Below, piece after piece: positions 7,127-12,510 of a stretch of 12,510 nt of DNA. The DNA is from an uncultured Parvibacter sp. (GTDB taxonomy: Bacteria; Actinomycetota; Coriobacteriia; Coriobacteriales; Eggerthellaceae): positions 1 through 12,510 of the forward strand of contig CAJUNI010000065.1 in NCBI GenBank assembly GCA_910587945.1, given 5' to 3'. The number at the start of each line of letters is the position of its first letter. Within the stretch, counting starts at the first letter, position 1. Below the pieces are notes generated by a model that was not told where the DNA came from, searched no databases, and saw only the letters and a list, made by a program, of their open reading frames with translations. The translations under genes were made by a program, and so were the position numbers.

Positions 7127-8425
7127 ATGGAGTTTGTGAAGCTAGAGAGGAAGCCGGTCGACGAGAAAGGGGCCATCGCCATTGAAGCAGTGGCGGCTAA
7201 GCAGTCAGTAGGCGAATTGCTTGAAGAATTTCGCCAGACTATCGTCCAGGCAAAAAACTTGGAAGCCGATGCCACTTGGGAGGATGTGGATGCTGCTGGC
7301 TCCCAAGCTATGGGGGTGGAAGCATTTCGCGAGCTGAAACGTGACTTCGTGGTAAATCATCTTGTGGCTGAGGCGATGCGCCAACTAGAGATACATGCTG
7401 CCCTCACGCCCAAGATACATGTTCTCGAGTATCCGGATGCATCGAGCGATTACAGGGTTGATTTATCCGTGGTTGAGCAGCCCCAGCTTAGGTTAAGCTC
7501 CTATGAACCTGTCACCGTCCATGCGGACATGATCGAGGTAACCGATATGGCCGTGGCAACCCGTGTGGCCGATGTGCTTGATCGCTATGCCACCTACGAG
7601 GATGCTGATCCTAAACCCATTGCCATGGGGGATGTGGTGCTCGTAGATGTCGATACTCAGCAAGATGATCAGCTCGTAGGAAAACTCTCTGGTAAACATC
7701 GTGTTCTTGCCATGGACCAAGATGCTATGCCGAAGCCATTTTTGGAGGGTATTGTTGGCATGGAAGTGGGCGAGACTCGCAAGGTGGAGTTCGCTGTGCC
7801 AAGGCCACGGGGGATCTCGGAAGAGGATGTCGATCGCTACATCTCTACGGTAACCATGATTGCCCAACAGCGTAAAATCGAAGTGGAACTTACTGACGAA
7901 TGGGTGCGCGCTCACTACCCCTCAGTAGAAAACGTTGAGGCGTTTTTTGAAGAGGCACGTAAGGACGTCGCTTTCGATATCGACAACCTTAACCGAGATC
8001 GCGTGGCTCACTTGGCAAACGTCGAATTAGAGAAGCGCCTCTTGGGGTCCATTCCCGATGAGTTTTATCAAGCTTCCTATCGAAACCTCATGGATAAGTT
8101 CGAGCGCGACCTTGCCAAGCAAGGAAAAACGCTCGACGACTATTACGAGGAAGAAAAGACTAACGAGCAAGAGCTTAGTGTGAAGATGCTCATTCAGTCT
8201 GGTGAGAGTCTCAAGCAGGGGTTTGCTTTGGAAGCTTTGTTTGACGGGCGATCTATGGAACTGACTGACGAAGAGATATCTGATGCGGCTGCCCGTTTCT
8301 TTGGTGACCGAGATGATGTGGAGACCCTCGAACGCAAAGGACGTCTGAAATTAGTTCAAAGTATGGCGAAGCGTTCCAAGGCCATGGCGTGGTTAGTGGA
8401 GACAGCCAATGTGCTTCCGGAATAG
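7127..8425 (+). CDS. Trigger-factor-like chaperone/prolyl isomerase lacking the ribosome-docking motif
   Basis: A 432-residue protein with trigger factor architecture and nearly its usual length. Residues 1-115 correspond to the N-terminal domain, about 165-245 to a FKBP-type isomerase domain (MGDVVLVDVD ... MPKPFLEGIVGMEVGETRKVEF), and 250-432 to the C-terminal chaperone arms (IPDEFYQASYRNLMDKFERD, LVETANVLPE). The ribosome-binding signature GFRxGxxP, expected near residues 43-50, is absent: that stretch is acidic (NLEADATWEDVDAAG). The isomerase site is also degenerate, with MPKPFLEG where IPGFE is usual. This argues against being the housekeeping trigger factor; I infer a dedicated folding or cofactor-insertion chaperone, possibly for the molybdenum enzymes, since no TorD homologue is seen. 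Strong ribosome binding site (GGGGGAGG). Its end overlaps one possible start of the next gene. Confidence 0.8.
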   Translation: MEFVKLERKPVDEKGAIAIEAVAAKQSVGELLEEFRQTIVQAKNLEADATWEDVDAAGSQAMGVEAFRELKRDFVVNHLVAEAMRQLEIHAALTPKIHVLEYPDASSDYRVDLSVVEQPQLRLSSYEPVTVHADMIEVTDMAVATRVADVLDRYATYEDADPKPIAMGDVVLVDVDTQQDDQLVGKLSGKHRVLAMDQDAMPKPFLEGIVGMEVGETRKVEFAVPRPRGISEEDVDRYISTVTMIAQQRKIEVELTDEWVRAHYPSVENVEAFFEEARKDVAFDIDNLNRDRVAHLANVELEKRLLGSIPDEFYQASYRNLMDKFERDLAKQGKTLDDYYEEEKTNEQELSVKMLIQSGESLKQGFALEALFDGRSMELTDEEISDAAARFFGDRDDVETLERKGRLKLVQSMAKRSKAMAWLVETANVLPE

Positions 8426-8435
8426 GAGTAGCGTC

Positions 8436-8618
8436 GTGGAGCGGTGTTATGTATGTAATAGCTGCGGCAAATGCGCCGAAGAGGAGGAGCTATTAGTTCC
8501 CTTATGCCGAGATTGTGGCCATGAAGTACAACCAGGCGAGCCAACAGATCGTTGTGCTGCATGTGGGAGTGAGAATATTGCGTTTCCCTCTGTGGGCCCT
8601 GGGGCTCCTAGGCGATGA
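8436..8618 (+). CDS. Small multi-Cys zinc-ribbon protein
   Basis: A 60-residue cysteine-rich protein starting at GTG 8436, which has AGGAG seven bases upstream. Cysteine pairs are C4-x2-C7 with C10 and C13, then CRDC and CAAC: enough for two zinc ribbons of the CxxC...CxxC kind, or one Fe/Zn site plus one ribbon. The C-terminus (FPSVGPGAPRR) echoes the Gly-Ala-Pro tail of the zinc-ribbon protein at 5365. An in-frame ATG at 8409 would overlap the chaperone gene by 17 bases and give the opening MCFR, again similar to the 5365 protein, but its ribosome binding site is poorer; I prefer the GTG. The stop codon overlaps the next start codon (ATGA), so this gene is probably translationally coupled to the LuxR-type regulator downstream. 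Function unknown; a sensory or protein-binding role beside the regulator is possible. Confidence 0.7.
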   Translation: MERCYVCNSCGKCAEEEELLVPLCRDCGHEVQPGEPTDRCAACGSENIAFPSVGPGAPRR

Positions 8619-9286
8619 AACCCTCGATCCAGGGGACAATATCTTCATCGAATGAAGATAAAGAAGCTTCCCGGGCGTTCCGCAGGCTATGGCAGGTGGT
8701 CAAATCACTTGGGGGGCAGGGAAGAGCGGCGGCATTTGGTCTTGGTACGTTGTTGGGTGCCTTGACGATGATCGTCGGGTTGCTATGGCCTCAAGTTGCC
8801 GATGCAGCAGCACTGTTTTTTGCTGCTATAACCATTTGCGTAGTCATAGCGCTAGCGGTGGCCTTTATTGCAGACCGTAGAAAGCATGCCCTTGCTGCAC
8901 ATACGTCACCGCTGGCAGGTTTGGAGTATGCCGACATCGAAGAGACTGCTGTGGGTGAACTTGTTGAGGTTGATACGCCACCCGATCCCCTAATTCTCTC
9001 CCAAGCTATTGCTACTATCGCTATTGAGCGGCAGCTTACTCCGCGAGAGCGAGAGGTTCTGATTTTGCTGGTGCGAGGACGAGATGTTCGTCATATTAGC
9101 GATTCATTGGTGGTTTCGGTTAATACCGTGCGAACCCATATTCAGAACGTGTATAGCAAGCTAGAGGTACATTCTCGACAGGAGCTCATTGATCGCGTGG
9201 AGGCGTTTGCTTATAAAACCGCCGAAGAGGTTACGCCGCCCTCATCAAGTTTATCGTCTTCGAGGTCCTCTGAAATCCCTGTGTAG
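8615..9286 (+). CDS. LuxR-family regulator with two membrane helices
   Basis: A 223-residue protein. A polar, basic N-terminus (about 1-37) is followed by two hydrophobic helices at about 38-58 and 61-86, then RRK, a cytoplasmic acidic linker, and a LuxR/GerE-type helix-turn-helix at about 140-200: QLTPREREVLILLVRGRDVRHISDSL, then VSVNTVRTHIQNVYSKLEVH and SRQELIDRV. The Ser-rich tail has no known role. Membrane-bound LuxR regulators of Eggerthellaceae usually carry 10-12 helices; a two-helix form is strikingly small and leaves little room for a periplasmic ligand site, so signal input probably comes from the membrane, the N-terminus or a partner such as the zinc-ribbon protein coupled upstream. 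The positive-inside rule (RR before, RRK after) suggests both ends in the cytoplasm. Last in the operon, it could autoregulate the cluster (inference). Confidence 0.85.
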   Translation: MKPSIQGTISSSNEDKEASRAFRRLWQVVKSLGGQGRAAAFGLGTLLGALTMIVGLLWPQVADAAALFFAAITICVVIALAVAFIADRRKHALAAHTSPLAGLEYADIEETAVGELVEVDTPPDPLILSQAIATIAIERQLTPREREVLILLVRGRDVRHISDSLVVSVNTVRTHIQNVYSKLEVHSRQELIDRVEAFAYKTAEEVTPPSSSLSSSRSSEIPV

Positions 9287-9488
9287 TCGTGGCGTTTTCT
9301 TACTGTAGCCAGATTTCACCTATGAAGGATGAAATCTCAAGCTGGTATTGAGATGATGATTTCAAAGGCGCTCCTTTAGTCCATGCTGCTAGACAGACGG
9401 ACGGAAGACTGCCTGTGCAGTTGCACTGATGTCGTGGGCGCCGAGGGCGTCTCCGGTAATGATTGCTAGCTGGCAAGGAGGCCACAAA
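9287..9488 (+). promoter_or_regulatory. Leader with overlapping, mutually exclusive hairpins before the 121-aa gene
   Basis: About 200 bases separate the LuxR-type gene from the next start. Bases 9311-9320 (AGATTTCACC) can pair with GGATGAAATCT (9327-9337) with one bulged base. The downstream arm, GAAATCTCAA (9331-9340), can instead pair with TTGAGAT...TTTC (9348 to about 9363) with an internal bulge. The two folds share bases and exclude each other, as in attenuators or riboswitch-like leaders. A short GTGCA-GT-TGCAC palindrome lies at 9415-9426. I see no T-run and no known riboswitch, and no confident promoter. The region ends in the ribosome binding site AAGGAGG. Confidence 0.35.
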
Positions 9489-9854
9489 ATGAGTGAAAAT
9501 GTCATCATGGACGATGTGTATTACGGCCAAGGAGTGTTTTATCTGGCACCGGTGTTGTCCGATTCTCAAGCTGAGGAGATGCGTGGCATTGTAACCATGG
9601 ATGCCGCAGCCTTGCCGGCACTTGAAGCCAAAGGACTTATGGATCAGCGAGTGTCGCTGATGATGGTCAATGACGACAATAGCATTACCAATACTGAGGG
9701 CTGGGAAGGGCTGGCTGGCCTGCGCACCGTGAAGGTGGATGGTATCGATCCTAAACCGCAATTGTTGTTGGGCCGCGAGGATCTGGTTGCCATCATTGGT
9801 CACGGTATTGTCGACGGAAACCTTGTCGATGTAACTATCGCTAAGCTTGCATAA
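9489..9854 (+). CDS. Protein of unknown function, 121 aa
   Basis: A 121-residue soluble, acidic protein with no cysteines, no signal peptide and no membrane helix. I do not recognise a family. The start at 9489 is set by the strong ribosome binding site CAAGGAGGCCACAAA; an in-frame ATG at 9429 lacks one. The sequence is rich in Asp, Met, Leu and Val, with a likely alternation of short strands and helices: MDDVYYGQGVFYLAPVLS near the start, a helical middle (DAAALPALEAKGLMDQ), and a strand-rich end (IIGHGIVDGNLVDVTIAKLA). It stands alone behind a structured leader and just ahead of a strong terminator, so it may be the last gene of the upstream operon or a separate unit. It could be an accessory protein to either molybdoenzyme; nothing in the sequence decides. 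Confidence 0.65.
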   Translation: MSENVIMDDVYYGQGVFYLAPVLSDSQAEEMRGIVTMDAAALPALEAKGLMDQRVSLMMVNDDNSITNTEGWEGLAGLRTVKVDGIDPKPQLLLGREDLVAIIGHGIVDGNLVDVTIAKLA

Positions 9855-9870
9855 GTAAGAAACGACCTTA

Positions 9871-9892
9871 GCCAGGGGTCGAATCCTCTGGC
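9871..9892 (+). other. 8-bp hairpin after the 121-aa gene
   Basis: GCCAGGGG (9871-9878) pairs with CCTCTGGC (9885-9892), one G-T wobble, loop TCGAAT. It lies 16 bases past the stop codon. It resembles a tRNA T-arm at a glance but no tRNA body surrounds it. It may protect the 3' end of the transcript. Confidence 0.4.
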
Positions 9893-9990
9893 CCTGAGTC
9901 GAGCGAAGACGAGTTTCTGCAAAGAAGTATTGCGCCTTGAAATTGGGCGCTCGTCAAAGCTCCATCTCTTACATGATATCGCTGAAACTG

Positions 9991-10023
9991 ACTTCCCGAC
10001 GCCGTGCGTCGGGAAGTTTTTTT
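9991..10023 (+). terminator. Strong intrinsic (Rho-independent) terminator
   Basis: A perfect 12-bp stem, ACTTCCCGACGC (9991-10002) against GCGTCGGGAAGT (10006-10017), with the 3-base loop CGT, runs straight into seven T's (10017-10023). This is the clearest terminator in the window. It closes the upstream transcription unit, so the second molybdoenzyme gene at 10391 must have its own promoter in the 367 bases that follow. Confidence 0.93.
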
Positions 10024-10390
10024 GACCGCGGTTTCGTTAGCGCCTTCCGAGATGTCTTGGCACACAGTCGCTTTGAGAAGCCCTGGAATGATATCGGGCT
10101 AATCCTCTCATTTTTTTGTTGGCATTCGACACTATGGAGAGGTAATCGCCAAGGAGCAAGCTTGAGATCTCTCTGGCGGATTCGGAAGAGATTTGCTGAT
10201 GAATTACCAGGTAGAACCCATCTAATACTCTCGGTTATAGATTTTAAGCCAGGGGTGTTTCGTCCTTTGCAGTCGATGGCAACTCGCCTTGGGGCGGGAA
10301 GAATAAAGAGCGTGGCGAGGGGCAGGGCTCATGGAGTCAACCTTCGCCTTATGGAGTGGAGAGTAGAAAGAAGAGGAGAGGAGTTGGTAT
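10024..10390 (+). promoter_or_regulatory. Gene-free 367-base promoter/leader region of the second molybdoenzyme gene
   Basis: No gene is convincing here. It must contain the promoter for the gene at 10391, since a strong terminator precedes it. GATATCGGGCTAA (10090-10102) matches GAAATCGGGATAA in the other intergenic region (631-643) at 11 of 13 positions; that may be chance. The last 60 bases are strikingly purine-rich, with repeated GGAG cores (TATGGAGTGGAGAG, AGAGGAGAGGAG), the final one serving as ribosome binding site. I find no confident -35/-10 boxes and no molybdenum-cofactor riboswitch by eye. Confidence 0.4.
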
Positions 10391-12510
10391 ATGAGTACGC
10401 TCAACCAAGTGTCTGAAGCGCCTCGTGTCCAGGAACTCGAAGACGGCACCAAGGTGTTTCGCACCGCCCAGTGGTCGCCTCCGGGCTGCCATGGCGTCGG
10501 CTGCGGCCTGCGCGTGTTCGTTAAGGACGGCAAAGTCGTCAACGTCGAGGGTGACCCCGATCAGCCCATTACAGGCGGTCGTCTGTGTGTGCGCTGCTTG
10601 TCACTACCCGACTATATCTATCATGAGGATCGTCTCCTCTACCCGATGAAGCGTGACCGCAAGTATCGTGGCCAAGCTGACAAGTGGGAGCGAATTACTT
10701 GGGACGAGGCTTATGACATCATTGTTGAGAAATACTTTGAGCTGACGGAGAAGTATGGTCCGGATACGGTGTCTGTGTGGACGGGTACCGGCCGTGAGGC
10801 ATCTGCCTATCAGTTCCAGACCTGCAATGAGGTATTCCATAGCCGAACGGCAATCCATGCCAACGGTGGTTGGTCCTGTGTTATTCCTCGCCAGACTGCT
10901 ATGGACTGGTTGTTGGGATGCGCTTATGTTGAGTACGACGGCGCATTTGGCTTTAAGGATCGCTACGACGACCCTCGCTATGAACTGCCGAAGTACATGC
11001 TGATTTGGGGTCGTGATCCCCTGTGGTCTAACCCCGACGGATTGTTTGGCCACAGCACGGTAGACATGATGAAGCGTGGCATGAAGACTATCGTTGTTGA
11101 TCCGCGTGCTAATTGGCTGGCTCGCCATGCTGAGATCCATTTCCAGATTCGCCCTGGCACCGATGCTGCATTAGCTATGGCTCTCAACTGCGTCATCATC
11201 AATGAGGATCTCTACGATCATGACTTTGTCGAGCGTTGGACCTATGGTTTTGATGAGTATGCCGAACGCTGCAAGACCATGACTCCTGAAATGGCCGCTG
11301 AGATTTGCGAAGTTCCGGTTGACGATATCTATCGTGCAGCGCGGATGTTGGCCCAAAAGCCTTCGACTGCTTCGGTAGGACTTAAGACCGACCAAAACCC
11401 CAATACCCTGCAGATTTGTCATGCTATCTGGGGCATTTTCGCTATCTGCGGAAACTTGGATAACCCGGGTGGTATCAAGCTGGGACAAACCATGAAGAAT
11501 GGCGGTTCTACAGGCCGCAAGGGTGTAGGTATGCAGATCGAGGAAGAAGATACCAATCCTATTCCGATCGCTGGTCATGATCAGTATCCGGCCATGGATA
11601 TGATCATTAATACCACCCAGCCGGACTGCACATTGGATACGTTGCGCACCAACATTCCGTATCCCATTGAGTTCCTGTTCATTCAAAGCTCGAACTTCAT
11701 CTCCTCTTGCATTACCCAACAACCCAAGCAATGGATGGAAGCCTGTCGTCACAAGGAATTCTGCGTGGCTACCGACTTGTTCATGAATCCCACTATCCAA
11801 GCTTTGGCTGACGTAGTGTTGCCGGTATCCAGCGCTTTGGAGCACGAGGGTATTGTTACCTTCCATGGTTGTAACCAGCCTGGCCAGTTCCATGCTCTTA
11901 CCAAGGTTATTGAGCCGTTGGGTGAGTGCAAGTCTGACTTGGAGATCATGCTTGACCTGGATCATCGTATCAATCCTGATCGCGAAGAGGCCAAGTGGAA
12001 GGATGCTCATAGCTATCTGGATGCCAAGATTCAAAACATCCCCGACACCGCCGATCCTGAGACCGACGAGCCGATGACCTACGAAAAACTGCGTGAGTGG
12101 GTTTATGGTCGCTATGAGATTCCGTACTACCAGTACGAAAAGGGTCTGCTACGCATGGATGGCAAGCCGGGCTTTAAGTCGCCCACAGGCCGCGTTGAGT
12201 TGTGGTCTACGGTGAAGAACCACCTTGGCGAAGATCCGCTGCCATACTACGAAGAACCTCGTTTCTCTAAGCGTTCACGTCCCGAGTGGGCGGAAGAGTT
12301 CCCGCTGGACTTCGTGACAGGCGCTCGTCGTCCGACCTCATTCCACACTGAGCATCGTCAGATTAAGACTCTGCGCGAGATTCGTACGGACGCTACCGTA
12401 GAGATCAATCCCGTAACTGCCGAGAAGTATGGCATTCATACCGGCGACTGGGTGAAGATCGAGAATCCCTGGGGCACATGCCGTATGCGCGCTGATGTGA
12501 CCCCCATTGT
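10391..12510 (+). CDS. Second molybdopterin oxidoreductase large subunit, paralogue of the gene at 1017 (runs off right edge)
   Basis: An open frame of 706 complete codons continues past the window end, so the last part of the C-terminal domain is missing. It belongs to the same branch of the DMSO reductase superfamily as the protein at 1017. The N-terminal cysteines are C33-x4-C38-x27-C66-x2-C69 (PPGCHGVGC ... GRLCVRC), again without the usual CxxC first cysteine. GGWSCVIPR (159-167) holds the candidate metal ligand Cys163, with Ser162 as an alternative. DPRANWLARHAEIHFQIRPG and NLDNPGG mark the pterin domains, and the dinucleotide-binding domain begins near 636 (FVTGARRPTSFHTEHRQ). There is no Tat signal, so it should be cytoplasmic. 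Aligned stretches look roughly half identical to the first enzyme, enough for a shared mechanism but probably another substrate. Its Fe-S partner is presumably downstream. Ribosome binding site: GAGGAGAGGAG. Confidence 0.9.
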   Translation, partial: MSTLNQVSEAPRVQELEDGTKVFRTAQWSPPGCHGVGCGLRVFVKDGKVVNVEGDPDQPITGGRLCVRCLSLPDYIYHEDRLLYPMKRDRKYRGQADKWERITWDEAYDIIVEKYFELTEKYGPDTVSVWTGTGREASAYQFQTCNEVFHSRTAIHANGGWSCVIPRQTAMDWLLGCAYVEYDGAFGFKDRYDDPRYELPKYMLIWGRDPLWSNPDGLFGHSTVDMMKRGMKTIVVDPRANWLARHAEIHFQIRPGTDAALAMALNCVIINEDLYDHDFVERWTYGFDEYAERCKTMTPEMAAEICEVPVDDIYRAARMLAQKPSTASVGLKTDQNPNTLQICHAIWGIFAICGNLDNPGGIKLGQTMKNGGSTGRKGVGMQIEEEDTNPIPIAGHDQYPAMDMIINTTQPDCTLDTLRTNIPYPIEFLFIQSSNFISSCITQQPKQWMEACRHKEFCVATDLFMNPTIQALADVVLPVSSALEHEGIVTFHGCNQPGQFHALTKVIEPLGECKSDLEIMLDLDHRINPDREEAKWKDAHSYLDAKIQNIPDTADPETDEPMTYEKLREWVYGRYEIPYYQYEKGLLRMDGKPGFKSPTGRVELWSTVKNHLGEDPLPYYEEPRFSKRSRPEWAEEFPLDFVTGARRPTSFHTEHRQIKTLREIRTDATVEINPVTAEKYGIHTGDWVKIENPWGTCRMRADVTPI

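Noticed and set aside
9429..9488. Upstream ATG start for the 121-aa protein.
   Set aside because: No ribosome binding site there, whereas ATG 9489 has an excellent one.
9871..9892. tRNA T-arm-like sequence GGGGTCGAATCC.
   Set aside because: No anticodon or D arm can be built from the bases upstream, which include the end of a coding gene; it is a simple hairpin.
10090..10102. GATATCGGGCTAA shared with 631-643 as a common operator for both enzyme units.
   Set aside because: Eleven matches in 13 between two intergenic regions of this size is about what chance allows; noted in the region entry but not claimed as an operator.
9937..10416. Plus-strand open frame (159 codons) across the intergenic region.
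   Set aside because: It reads straight through the perfect terminator hairpin and T-run at 9991-10023, overlaps the start of the next gene, and its Arg/Ser-rich translation looks non-coding.
11171..12034. Minus-strand open frame (287 codons) inside the second molybdenum enzyme gene.
   Set aside because: Same antisense-shadow effect in a paralogous gene; no ribosome binding site or recognisable motifs.

Overview
The window reads as a chromosomal metabolic locus from an anaerobic actinobacterium of the Eggerthellaceae/Coriobacteriia type (relatives: Gordonibacter, Eggerthella, Slackia, Adlercreutzia). The reasons are two large DMSO-reductase-superfamily molybdoenzymes with a GCH..C / LCxRC N-terminus, a soluble two-cluster ferredoxin partner, a GPH-type transporter, and membrane-embedded LuxR-type regulators. 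Genus cannot be fixed from this sequence. There are no tRNA or rRNA genes, insertion sequences, CRISPR arrays or phage genes.

Layout. (1) Positions 1-504, minus strand: N-terminal membrane half of a protein that runs off the left edge, probably a LuxR-type membrane regulator. It is divergent from everything else. (2) 505-725: divergent intergenic region with palindromes and a perfect tandem 10-base repeat. (3) 726-9286, plus strand, a tightly spaced probable operon: 78-aa protein of unknown function; molybdopterin large subunit (771 aa); 110-aa [4Fe-4S] protein; GPH-family transporter; 80-aa zinc-ribbon protein with a Pro/Ala/Gly tail; MmgE/PrpD-family enzyme; trigger-factor-like chaperone without the ribosome-docking motif; 60-aa multi-Cys zinc-ribbon protein; LuxR-type regulator with two membrane helices. 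Two GC-rich hairpins sit inside the operon and may tune downstream expression. (4) 9489-9854: 121-aa protein of unknown function behind a structured leader, followed by a strong intrinsic terminator at 9991-10023. (5) 10391 to the right edge: a second, paralogous molybdopterin large subunit, truncated by the window after about 706 codons.

Working model (inference): a substrate, perhaps an aromatic or polyphenol-derived hydroxylated compound, is imported by the GPH carrier. It is reductively transformed (dehydroxylated or hydroxyl-transferred) in the cytoplasm by the Mo enzyme, which receives electrons from the small Fe-S protein. The trigger-factor-like protein may be a dedicated folding factor for the large cofactor enzyme, since no TorD-type chaperone is visible. 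The MmgE/PrpD homologue has substitutions at positions usually catalytic in its family, so its reaction may be non-standard. The zinc-ribbon proteins and the two-helix LuxR protein are the least explained parts. Soluble Mo enzyme + small Fe-S partner + transporter matches the arrangement described for Gordonibacter catechol dehydroxylases; the added chaperone, PrpD and zinc-ribbon module is the part that looks undescribed.
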